64,000 nucleotides of DNA, taken from the NCBI GenBank assembly GCA_035041965.1, contig JAPYMA010000490.1, forward strand, positions 7,501-71,500, in the 5' to 3' direction. The position numbers and the translations under genes were made by a program. The notes beneath the pieces are model-generated. The model had not been told where the DNA came from, ran no database searches, and was given only the letters and a program-made list of their open reading frames with translations. This stretch comes from Anisakis pegreffii (Eukaryota; Nematoda; Chromadorea; Rhabditida; Anisakidae). Positions 24,261 through 35,162 of the stretch are shown here, piece by piece. How positions within the stretch are numbered: position 1 is the first letter of the stretch; each line of letters opens with the position of its first letter.

Positions 24261-26800
24261 CCTTGAAAAAAATCAAGCCAGCCGTTCATAATGTTTACTG
24301 ATGCATCGCTTAGATTATGGTACAAGAAGCGAGTTAGGTAATCAGAATTTTTAGGCCGTTTCATTCTACAGTTTGCCCTTTTTGATTCCGGAACAGAATG
24401 GCATGCAATCCATGTGAAAATAAGGACAGTTACGTTTACAATACGCAAAATATTCATGTTTAGTGAAGAGATTCATCTTTATTGCCACGTAGACCAAAAC
24501 ATTATCATGACAATCATAAAGATTGAAAATTGAATCTGATCTACTCTGTTGTACTGCTGCTGAGTCACAAGGTATTGAAGATGAAACATTTTGCAGACAT
24601 AAACGCCGTGCGCGATTATTCTTATCTCTCGAAGGTTATTTATTTCATCTCCTTCTACACCACCTCTCAGAGGATAAATCAGTACAGAAAATTTGAAACG
24701 AATGCTTTTACTTCTTACACGTAGACCATCCGGGCCAAGTGATTTCAAGTACAAACTGGTTACTTGAGAATTATTAGGAGATCTTACATTTAGAATTTAA
24801 CTGCTTACTTTCGTAAAATATTTGCGAAAAGTTCTCGTGTCAAATGCGATCTCAATATGTTTTCAGCCTTTTCAGCTGAGCAATCTGGGAACAATCGGAT
24901 GGCAAAGACCACGTTTTTTTGTGACATCACGCCCAATTCACAAATACTTGAGTAAATTGTTTGTTTTTGAATTTGCATTGATCATTCAAATCAATGTGCA
25001 TCGTGTTATACATGAAAATTCTCTTAAACAAAGAAACACCAAAATAAACTATCATCCTCACTCGGGACTTTGACCATCATATGGGAATTTGCACGTATTG
25101 GCGTTCAATATGAGTCCCCGACGACGTTGGAATGCCATCACATTTTGATGTGCCCACGTGTATGCGGCTCACATGTATGTTCAGTTCAGTCGGGTTGGTT
25201 AATGATGAGTTTTGATTGATGATAGAATGCGCACGGTACGGATCTGTGTGACCTGCAAAAGGACTGACTGACTGCTCCGACCACCACCATTCTCTTAACA
25301 TCTTTCACTGACCCATATTGCTCCATCCAATTGGCTTCTTTTCTATTCACCTTTCTTCTATACTTGAAAATAAATCGCTTCTACCTTTATAGATTCATTC
25401 CATCATCACATTTGTATGTTTCATTATTTCATATTCCACTTACATATCTGGATTTGCGTTAACATTTATGAATAATAAATGTATGAATGTGTTTGAAAGA
25501 AAAATTTTTGAATTTAATTTTTAGTTCATGAATCGCATCGTTCCTCACAGAATTCCATTTTTATTTTCTCATTTTTTGATCAATTATCCACTTATTACAG
25601 CAGTTATAATTAATGCATTTTGCAGAAGTGAATCAACAATGTAAATGCATACTTGAAACAGGAATATTTCAGACAAACGCTTCTGAAAGTGTTATGGGAT
25701 GCGACATTAGTGAAAGCACCTTTTATGCATTAAATGACCTTAGTACTTAGAATCGCTATTGAACAATATATGCGTCTTTGAGTGAAAACTAGGACATTGC
25801 ATCACTACGTGTATCGAAGCGGTAGATTTTCCATTCGAAGGGTATTGCTATGGGAAGAACTTGTAAATGTAAATAACGTTGTATAAAACTTGAGAGCGGC
25901 GTCACATGTTCCATAATGAATCGTATTGTTGCAATGACGATCAAGTTGGTCGGGATGAATATTAAAGCTTGAGTCATAACATGATAACGATTGTTGTGAG
26001 ATAATTGATTGATCTGCTTAATAGATTTTTATTTCACTTCTTCTCTTTCCCAACGAGAACTGAATGTCGAACGTTTCGAAACCAAAAGTTTCAAGCGCAT
26101 AAATATTCAAAAAAAAAACAACGATTTTGATTACATCAATGAGTTAGGATGGGTTCGTATTGTTTAGAGAATATTCGTTTTTTTTTCTTTTTCTTCAGTA
26201 AGGAATATTCAAGATATCCTTTCAGAATTACGACCAAAATTCTCGTTCATCTCTCACTCAATCTGTTTTCGTCATCAGTCAAAATCTATTGACTCATCAT
26301 TATCAAATTTTTACCTTTCAATTTTCTGTCCATTCGAACAGATATTTTATCCTGATTTTCTGCGAATCGTCTGAATTTTTTTTAAACAAGAAACAATTTA
26401 GTTTATCTTTCTTTTCTAGTTCCTAATTTGTATAGATATCATATTTATCAGCACTAAGCAGTAGTACATAATTTTATCCACCGAATTAGCTACACTGAGC
26501 TTTCACATGAATGACATTGTGAAGGTAGGATGACGAGTTTCGAGTGATGTAAAATGATGTGTGAATCAAACGGAAAACGTGTTTGATGTGATACGTTAAT
26601 TGTTGGTATAATGATATGTTCGGGAAACTAGTTCAGTGATTTGTCATTTGAATAGTGAATGATCCATTCCATCTGTCCAGTAGTGGAACTTTGGATGATA
26701 AATTCTTCGATTAATAATTCAAATATATTGGTAAATGATTACCTCATCACTCACAAATGAGGTCATTTTTGACGACATTTCATATCGAATTTTTCATTAA
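24261..26800. other. Intergenic, no gene seen; LINE 5' remnants possible
   Basis: A minus-strand 71-codon frame (24242-24457) begins like a signal peptide but adjoins the LINE in the same orientation and may belong to it. Several T-rich and A-rich patches near 26110-26410. Nothing else recognised. Confidence 0.4.
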
Positions 26801-26813
26801 CTTATTATTATAG

Positions 26814-28253
26814 ATGAAACGGTGTTTATTATGCGAATGTGTTTTGATTATATTATCAAGTTTATTGGAATTATCATCAACACAGTCACCGTTGTCTCGT
26901 GCTTGGGAAGAGACCTTCCCTGGACAAACTCCATTCTGGGAAAAGTACAACACTGGACCGCACGGAGTGGTCATTCGTGGATGGCAGTTTAGCAGATGTG
27001 CTAGTGAACAGGTGCAATTCGGTATTACTGTCTTATAAAGTATCATTTAAACAGACATAAAAAGCCGAAGTTATAATTGACTGCTGAATAATAGGCCGGC
27101 CACACAACAAAAGATGAATGCAGCTGCATAAGTGCAAGGTCATCGAGTTATGTGCTACTTTGATGCTCATTGCTCACTGCGTTCATGAAGTAGTGTTACT
27201 AATGAATAAAGCAAATTTATTTAGTGGACGAATTATGTTGTGAATGTGTCGAATATTGTTATTTGGCCCGACTATCCGCGGTTTCCAGGGCCAATTTTTT
27301 TCAATGTAACGATGGATGTGAGCGAGGATCTTCCAGTTGAACGGGTCGAAATGGATCTTGAGGTAAGCCTTCTGCTTGAGTTGTATTGATTATATGAACT
27401 ACAAGTGTGGAATGTTCCTTTTCGGAAAATGATGGCAAATTGTTAAAGATATTCACTTTTGAGGTACGTCACGCAGTGACAAATAAGCAAGGGTCGAAAG
27501 GTTGGCAAGTGATACCGTGTCAAGGATGGAATATCATTGATGGATGTGATGGAGTTGGATCATGGTATTGCTTAAACCCCTTTATTTGACCTTTTTAAAA
27601 TCGACTTCAAATTGCAGTAGTAGCACAGAAGCTGCATTCGTTCAGCAGTCACTCATTTATTGTTTATTTGAAGTCGATATTGCGACATGTTGGATAAATG
27701 TCGAGAAGCGGTAAAATCAGCCGACAAGTACGTTACTGACAGAAAAGCGCAGGACTTTCTCCGCCAGAACAGACTGTGTCCGCCACCGAAAGGTCACTGG
27801 ACGATGACCTTCAGTAAGGTGTTTAGCACCGAGGACCTGCCAAAAAGTTTTTTCGGACCATTACAGTCGAATGAATATTGGCTAACATTTTCATTCACAG
27901 ACGGCGCAGATAAGAAGTTGGGATGCGCTCGTATTTGGGTTGATGTTTGTAAATATCATTTACAGGTTAGACCTTCCTTCATTTTCAACCCGAATCCTCT
28001 TCTGCTTTCACTGTATTCTTCGCTTTCCTTCTGTGCCTCGCGTTTTAGTAGATGTTCAAATTTGTTTCTTTTCGGGAAAAATATGCTATTTCACTGCTGT
28101 CTGCTTAGCAAACATCTTTTCGATTAAATTCTACGTTTTTTCATTTCATTTCAGGATAAACAACAAAAATGTTTACGAGATCCAAATGCATTCAAGAATT
28201 TCATCAATGAGATTAGCAGCCAGGCTGAACAAATCAGGAGTCGTTCAGGATGA
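26814..28253 (+). CDS. Secreted GM2-activator-like (ML-type) lipid-binding protein
   Basis: Exons 26814-27011, 27225-27362, 27449-27564, 27674-27965 and 28155-28253 join in phase for about 280 residues. An N-terminal hydrophobic segment (CLLCECVLIILSSLLELSS) is a signal peptide. The GM2-activator pattern follows: PIFFNVTMDVSEDLPVERV; IPCQGWNIIDGCDGVGSC; CDMLDKC; a Cys-Pro-rich stretch; then NEYWLTFSF and KKLGCARIWVDV, which equal the final strand of GM2 activator. In animals such proteins lift glycolipids or other lipids for lysosomal enzymes or transfer. Here it is longer than the human protein, with an extra N-terminal block and a charged tail (SSQAEQIRSR). The ATG follows a TTATAG acceptor directly. 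Poly(A) signal AATAAA at 28430. The ligand cannot be inferred. Confidence 0.75.
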
Positions 28254-29420
28254 CCAATATTCGTTTTCCATCAGTGTTTATTATTTATCTTCTATACATA
28301 TGATTATCTACTTCGTTCTTCTTGAAATATTCCCTTTCTTTGATTGATGATGTATTAAGCGCAGATGTGCAATTGATTACTGTATGGAAAAAGAATCTGC
28401 ACTACCATGCCACATCATTACATGAATTCAATAAATTTTATTTCTCAGCAGTCTCATTGTTCGAGAATTTCTTGCGTATGAAACGATAAAAATGTCGATC
28501 ATCTTTCGTTACAATTACATCAATATCAGTTATACATACCTTTGCATTACTTGTTAATATAAGGGGCACGGCTTAAAGGTGATAAATAACGTTGTTGACA
28601 TTAGTACTAGTGCGGTAAATGAAATTATTTGTTGGTGCAATGAAGTGATTAAGTCACTGAACGAAAACATGAACGCGAAAATCTTATTAAACGCAAAAAT
28701 ATGATAAACATGTTGAAACTATGACATACCAAGCCGACCGCCGTCTAGTTATCTTAAAGTGCTGGGAACAGTTGAAATGATGGGATATGGCAGCACTGCT
28801 TCGCTCATTCTCACGTTTCACAATAGATGACCTGATTTTTTTTTGTTAAGTTATGTCAGTTTACACCTGCTGTAATTTTCGTAGGGCACAAATCGTTTTC
28901 AAACACAAATGCTTCAAACTTTTCTTTCTTTACTTCACAACTAGAGATGAATCGATGGCTCCCCACTGAAACTGAGAGAGCAGTTGATCGGCTGGAGGCC
29001 TCAGAAAACCGAATTTCGATGGTCACTAACCGAAACCGAAGGCGGCTAACCAGTTACCAACTTTTAAATCTAAAATTCTGTGGTCTCCGACCGAGCGCCT
29101 TATCTTTAGTCTTCAACGGGCAATCGATCCGTGCTCAACCAAAAAATCTTCACGCCTGTGTAAATGTTCGCATTACAGTGCTGCAAACTTGCAACATTAC
29201 GAACGCAACATTACGAATTCTAGATGAAAAATATGTCATCAATGTGGACGAGCGATATTAAACCTATCTGATATACTCAAGTTTAATGTTATATAGAAAA
29301 TTGGATGAGGATTGAGGCTTGTGTTTCGTTCCTTATGTTTACGAACCAGCAATGAAATTTTTTGAAGTTGTTCATGAGCGTTTGAATCCTGTAAATTCCA
29401 AGTTCATTCGACGGTAGTGT
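28254..29420. other. Intergenic, no gene seen
   Basis: Contains GM2-activator-like 3' UTR up to about 28440. Around 28944-29110, CCGAATTTCGATGGTCACTA, AACCGAAACCG and CCGACCGAGCG words resemble a decayed relative of the hAT-like MITEs at 6.7 and 16.2 kb. No coding gene. Confidence 0.4.
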
Positions 29421-29435
29421 TTCAGAGTGCCTGAG

Positions 29436-30644
29436 ATGGCTTTAAGAATTGCGAGTGTTATCCCAAGGTTATCTCGAATTGCGGTGAGGTCGTTCGCTGC
29501 AGCGGCTCCTACGCAGGCACAACCAGTTGAAACATCTGATGAACTGAGGCTTATTTTCGCAGCCCCCGATCGGGTACGTTGCTTTCCGTACTGAACTTCA
29601 ATGCTTGTTATCTTCTCGTTCCGGCTGGAAAATTCACCGCTGCTGAAAAAAATACTATCATTTTAAAGTTTGATGTTCTTTTTCAGAATACTTATGGCAG
29701 TTCGCTCTAGCTCTGACATTTTCATTATAGGTAATACAGGGCGTCTCAAAAAAATGTATACACACTGTAAATAATCGTAAACTGGGTGTGTATCATAATT
29801 TGTTTAATTTTCAACCTGTTTCACATTTTAGAATGGATTTCCTTTCTTCAAAGTTTAGTGTGGCTGCCATCATTTGGCTCAATGGGTTAAACCTGCAAAG
29901 AAAAAACAATCAATTGAGTTATCAGCTGCTGAAAGGTGTATACATTTTTTGAGACACCCTGTAAATGCTTCAGTTCTGGTGAGCTTTAAGTTTGGATTTC
30001 AGGCTTTCTTTAGTGGTACGGTTGTAAAGCAAGTCGACGTACCTACAATGGCAGGTGTAGTTGGTGTATTAGCTAAGCATGTGCCAACACTCGGCGTTCT
30101 CAAACCAGGTGTTGTCCAGGTCACCGACCTAGATGGTAAGTGTAAAGCTTCTGATGACTTCGCCAGCGGAAACGAATCTGAAGAGTGTTATCCCCGTGAC
30201 ATCTGAAGTGTTATCTTTTTCAGAATACTTAAATGCAGTGCAAAATGTAGAACTTTCAAAGCATTTTTCAGGCAATGCCACGAAAATGTTCGTCTCGTCA
30301 GGAACATTCGCAATGAACATCGATGGTACGTGTCAAGTGCTTGCTGAAGAGGCACTTCCTATTGAAGATATTGATGAATCAGTGAGTCTTCTTCTTTATC
30401 AAAACAATCTGTAATTGGTCAGTACGTCTGGTGTTAAGTTCAAATTAGCGGACGGTGTTGTTCATCAGTGCATTGTCATAACTCTGCAGTATTCACGACA
30501 AAGACATTGCAGTTGGCTCGACGAGAATTGGAAACGGCGCAACGACGTATTCAAGAAGGTGGTAGTCAGGTGGATAAAGCGGAAGCAGCGATAACAATCG
30601 AGGTTTGCGAGGCACTTATCAAGGCTGCCACTGGACAGGTGTAA
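29436..30644 (+). CDS. ATP synthase F1 subunit delta, mitochondrial (ATP5F1D)
   Basis: Central-stalk subunit of mitochondrial ATP synthase (equivalent to bacterial epsilon), linking gamma to the c-ring. Exons 29436-29573, 30003-30135, 30272-30381 and about 30490-30644. The N-terminus (MALRIASVIPRLSRIAVRSF) is an Arg-rich mitochondrial presequence. Family blocks: VDVPTMAGVVGVLAKHVPTL, GVLKPGVVQV, KMFVSSGTFAMN, VLAEEALPIEDIDES, then the C-terminal helical hairpin (LARRELETAQRRI..EVCEALIKAA). The first three exons are in phase; the last acceptor is ambiguous (several AG between 30490 and 30513). The ATG lies 10 bases after a TTTCAG, a likely trans-splice site. Intron 1 holds a mariner-like MITE. 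AATAAA at 30914. Confidence 0.92.
29735..29963. mobile_element. Mariner-like MITE in intron 1 of ATP synthase delta
   Basis: Ends TACAGGGCGTCTCAAAAAAA..TGTATACAC at the left and, inverted, TACAGGGTGTCTCAAAAAAT..GTATACAC at the right, about 28 bp each and beginning with TA, as in Tc1/mariner elements with TA target sites. 229 bp, no intact transposase. It sits between exons 1 and 2 and leaves the splice sites free. Confidence 0.88.
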
Positions 30645-32491
30645 TCTCATGACTTGTTCTCAGAATCGTGATGATGATGTGTTGTTGCTTCATCCCTCCA
30701 TGCTTGTTCAAATGTTCTGTAACGAAGCGATTACTAGTGATAACCGTCAGATTAGTATCATGTTCTCTATTCATTACGTTTCATCGGTTATGATGTATTT
30801 TGCCTTAAAATATTTCAAACATACGTATTATGGACTCGCTATTGCATCTATATTTCATCAACTTTCAATGTTATCGTTCATAATTGATTGAGCAAACGAC
30901 AGTTTCGTCCTGAAATAAATTTGAAACATTTACTATGTTTGCACTGAGTCAGTATGTCTACTTCATTGTTATCGGTCGTGTTTGGAGAGCTATGTAACTG
31001 ATGAAAATCTCTCATGATTTAGTATAGAACTGGTAGATTACTCGTTCATTATGCATATTTTATTCTAGCGTTTCGAATATTTTATTGTTTCATTTGTTAT
31101 GCTTAGTGTTGCAACAATAAATATTCTTGATTCGTTTCCACAATTCAAATGTTTTATTCTGACTTTTTGCCTGCTAACGTAAGTGGAACAGATTTCGATC
31201 GCTACTCATTATATGCGTATTAACGCGGTATTTCTCGAATGTTAGTTCTCGTTAGGAAAGATGTGGAGCGTATTCCGCCATCATGGCTTCAAATAGACCT
31301 AATTTGTGTTAGCGTGGCTTGTTAAATTGGTTTGCGTCTTGTATATATATAATGAGATATTATTATAAATGTACGTAGGTAATGGACTAATCGCATGACT
31401 GGAAACGAATGCGGTTTTATTATAATGTTATGAGGGAAGGGCATCAGGCAGTTTTGTTAATGCAGCTGCTTGCATTAGCTTCATGTAATCTGTTGTTGAT
31501 TTGTGAATTTCATTGTTCTTAATTGGGTGATGTGGGTGGTGCACAGAATTGAAATTGATCTTTGGATGGCATCTCAGAATTCGTTTGTCGCATAGCCCCT
31601 AACGTAGTGTCAAAGGTAGATCTGTGATTCTCGACCCTCTCAGAGATAGAGACGTGTTCATTTTTACGGATGAATTATTATAAATTTTGGTCGTTTCAAG
31701 GTATACTTACATATGTCATGTTTAAAGGGATGGATGTTTGTATGTAGTAAGTAAGGACGTGATGCACTACAGAGAATAATTTGTGTCTTGAGAGCAGTTT
31801 ATCGCTGTTGGATGTAGTCGATTCATCGATAGTATTGTTAAGGTGAGGCATTCTCGAATAATGTGGTAATAGAACTAAGTTAGCTAGTACTACTTACTAT
31901 TAGCCGTTTTGATGAAGCAATCCACTATTCAATAAACATCTAACAGTGAATACTACAGTCGACTGTTCTACCAACAAATTTATTCTTTATCGATTATTCA
32001 ACAACTGAAATTTGTTGGATGTGATCATCCTCTTTATTATTAATTAGAAGACGTTTCATAACTTGATCAGTTACTGTGCGCATATCTCAGCTTTCATTTT
32101 TATAGTCACCTTGTGCCAGGCGTCTCTAATGAGTGAAGAATTGGAGTGGATTGTGTTAATGTCTATGAGATACTGTCAAAACTTATGAATCTGGTTGAAT
32201 GGGTACAGTACGTTCATTTATCGTTTAAAATGAACGAATAAAAGCAACTGATCCCAAAGGTTCTTTAAAATGTTTTCGAACATAATTAGTTTCATTAGCA
32301 AGCATAAGTATTCATAGATGGGATGAGGCACTCTGAAATGATTGCTCACATATTATATAAATGATTCTTCTAACGACTTTATTTCTAGAAACAATCACTG
32401 CTTGATATGAACTTAACGTCGTCATGTACTTAGTCAAATTTTTTCTCAGCTTCATCAGTGATGATAGCTATGAACAATATGATGGTAATAC
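30645..32491. other. Intergenic, no gene seen
   Basis: ATP synthase delta 3' UTR to about 30930, then AT-rich sequence with no frame, RNA or repeat I can name. The 80-codon frame at 30649-30891 lies in the 3' UTR and has no family. Confidence 0.45.
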
Positions 32492-32603
32492 CCAGAGATG
32501 GGCAGCAACGCGCTACCGCTAGGTAGCGAAAGTTATTGAAACAGCAATTTCGCTAATTTGTTAACTTTAGCTAGTTAGCGATAGCGTACTAATGCCACTC
32601 TGG
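32492..32603. mobile_element. Short hAT-like MITE, decayed
   Basis: CCAGAGATGGGCAGCAACGC at the left and an inverted CCAGAGTGGCATTAGTACGC at the right, both leading into CTA.CGCTA. No target duplication visible. Internal GTAGCGAAAG and AATTTCGCTA words recall the larger elements at 14.3 and 43.1 kb. Confidence 0.55.
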
Positions 32604-32964
32604 AGCAGCATTATGAGTTTTTATCATCGTAATTATTCTCATTTTTATTGTTCGTATTTGACTGTTATTTTAGAGAGGATCTTAATATTGCATTCGAATA
32701 AAACGCGATGAAGAGGCATTTTAATGAGTCGTTAGCTGGAGTTGAAGTGATCAGTGGCTGATGATTGTTTGATGCCGAATGTTGCAGCGATGCACGTTCA
32801 GATCGTTGCATCGGTTCTCCTATTAACTCGTCACTTGTTTGTTCAACCTCGAAAACAGTCGTCATCTCTCAGTACTGATTACGCATCGGTACACTGCCCA
32901 TCGTACAAGGATGCTATCAGCACATGTGATTCTGGTCAGCTTCGTTTTCTGCATTCATCAAACA

Positions 32965-33526
32965 CAGTGGTTCCCAACCTGAGGTGTCGCACCCTTTGGA
33001 GGTGCGAGGTAGTATTCCGGGGTAGCGTGGTGCGGGAACAGGGAAAATTGAAGACAAAATTTTGCAGTCGGGGACTACGAAAATGCGATCGGTTCAAAAA
33101 AGGTCGTGGACGGGGTCCTCAAAAGTCCCCGACTACTAGTATTGCAGGGACGGAAAAAAAGTCGGGGACGAAATTTTCCAATCGAGACCCCGAAAATGTG
33201 GTCGGTTCGAAAAAAGTCGGGGATGGGGTGTTCAAAATTCCCCGATTTACCGCACCACACTATTCCAGGGTTGCAAGGTAACATTTCATTTTTTATACAT
33301 TGAAGTAGGCGAGGGCGGATTTCAGCGCATGCATATGTATAAAGTAAGCGAGGATGGACTTTATTGTATATATTTTTGAAAAGGCTAGAATCAACTCTAA
33401 TGGTGTACACTTACCTGCACTACAGACTCTCACTGTAGTGGATGAGAGATACAGAGAAGATGTTGTTAGGGGTGAGAGGACATTTTATAAGGGGGTGCTG
33501 GCGAGGAAAAGGATTGGGAACCACTG
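32965..33526. mobile_element. hAT-like element with a nested GC-rich repeat
   Basis: The left end CAGTGGTTCCCAACCTGAGG and the right end, inverted, CAGTGGTTCCCAATCC form terminal repeats of the hAT type. The flanks match at only 5 of 8 bases. A second repeat unit, 33027-33260, lies inside. No transposase frame. Confidence 0.7.
33027..33260 (+). repeat. GC-rich GGGGACGAAATTTT family, copy 1 (dimer)
   Basis: Two tandem units of about 120-150 bp built on AGTCGGGGACGAAATTTT, GACCCCGAAAATGTGGTCGG and TCAAAATTCCCCGA. The copy is bounded by GTGGTGCGGG and the inverted CCGCACCAC, and lies between near-identical TATTCC(G/A)GGGT words. It stands out sharply from the AT-rich surroundings. Confidence 0.8.
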
Positions 33527-34080
33527 ACCTAGCAGTTGTATCTCTAAAGTCCCCCGAACTCATAATCTTTCATTTCATTTCAGTGTGTCAAGATTGTTAC
33601 TTATTATATGAAATTGTTTTTTAATGATGAAAGTGCTAGAAATGGTTCATTTTAATCTGCCAGTCGCCGAGTAAGATTCAGATCAGTCTCAAGCACTGAA
33701 TCATTTAAGTAGTTATACATTCAGGTACTCAGTTGTATTACTATTATTGTTGTGGTGATATGGACTTCTACTGCTGCTTCACTTTTCGAGTAAGTCAATT
33801 TGGAAAGATCAATTTAGTTTCATCACACTTTTCAATTCGTCCTGGGATACATTTTGCATCCTGAACTAACATCTTGCAGAATACATTTTTGACTCTCGAT
33901 TTTGGAGAACCACTTATTTGCGACCTCATTCAATTAACTCTCAATTCTCAAAGCATCTGGAAATTGGAGCCGAAATTTTGGTTTTTGTTTTAATCGAAAA
34001 ATTTTATTTTAATATAGATAACAACTGAGTGAGAGAATTTCTGAAAAAGAGAATAACTTCAATTTTTGAAAAGAATAAAA
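33527..34080. other. Intergenic, no gene seen
   Basis: No recognisable gene or repeat apart from short AT-rich patches. Confidence 0.4.
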
Positions 34081-34086
34081 AGCAAG

Positions 34087-34338
34087 TTATAGACATGGTT
34101 TGTGGTATTGTTATCGTGCGTTTCATTTATGGTGGCGATTTGCATTGGTTACTTGATAGTGAGGTGTATTTATTGTAGAAGTGAGATCCATTTAAATTTA
34201 TTCAGTCTTTTCATTTATGCCTTCTTTCAATCAAAAATGGAGACTACTAGTTTGTTCAAGCAAAGAAGAGAACTGCAAAGAGTCTTAGCTGGTGATCTTA
34301 CAGGATCTGATGTGAGTGACGATTATTCGGATGAATAG
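34087..34338 (+). CDS. Possible exon of a small single-pass membrane protein
   Basis: A frame reading from 34094, just after a possible TATAG acceptor, gives a hydrophobic helix (LLSCVSFMVAICIGYLIVRC), then a polar tail (LFKQRRELQRVLAGDLTGSD) ending in an acidic stretch (DVSDDYSDE). The composition is protein-like, but there is no in-frame ATG before the helix and no upstream exon was found. An intron may separate helix and tail. Unrecognised family. Confidence 0.35.
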
Positions 34339-35162
34339 TTATGGAAATACGATTCTCGAGAATATTATGTCGTTCATTTGAAATGCTGAAGTGGACAGTG
34401 GAAAAAATCGTTTCTATGTGATGCTCAGAGTTGTATGATTCGAATACTGATGCGTGCAATAATCAGATTATTGCAAACGAAACATTTGGATAAGAGATTT
34501 CGAAAATGAACCAAAGTGAATTACCATTGTAAAATAAATTTACTTTTGCAAATAAAATGCTTATTTACAGTCTTGTGGTTATATCACATGCCACTAATCA
34601 TTTTCCAATGACGCATTTTTACTCTCTAAATGGCACAACTCATATTCTCTGGTATAATTGATCCCAGAATATGATTCAGGCTTTTATTGTGATACAGTAG
34701 TGATGCCCAACATACAGTAGAAACTAAAACTATTACTCGAAGATCACAACGCAGTCATCATTTTCGGTGTACGCTTTCAGCCGGTTGCAAACTGATCTTT
34801 CCTAATTGATCACTATCAATCTCGTTTTTAAATGACCTGCAATGAACAAAGAATGAGTGCGTTCATGTCATCAAGTTGCTCGTCATCTCATGCGTGCTCA
34901 TTTGTCAAGTGGGTTGGTTATGAAACAAATGAAAAGTGGTATCGCCCAAACAGTATCATTGTTTCCAAACGATCGATATTCGAATCATTTTGATCTGTCC
35001 ACTTGTTAGTGTATTTGATACCTGAGGTTGGATAACTGCAGTGCATTCATTCAGGTGACTCTTTCATAGATCATTTAAAGCTTATGCGTGACGGTTATTG
35101 CTAGATGCTGTAGCGCAGCTAATTGTCGGAAGTTGTGAGCATCTGCTCTCAATGTTTTCAGA

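Noticed and set aside
24242..24457. Small secreted peptide gene on the minus strand (MNILRIVNVTVLIFTW start)
   Set aside because: It directly adjoins the RTE-type LINE in the same orientation and has no splice or poly(A) support, so it may be LINE sequence.
29874..30206. A single 110-codon protein across the ATP5D intron
   Set aside because: Its first third is the mariner-like MITE and intron; only 30003-30135 is coding, as exon 2 of ATP synthase delta.
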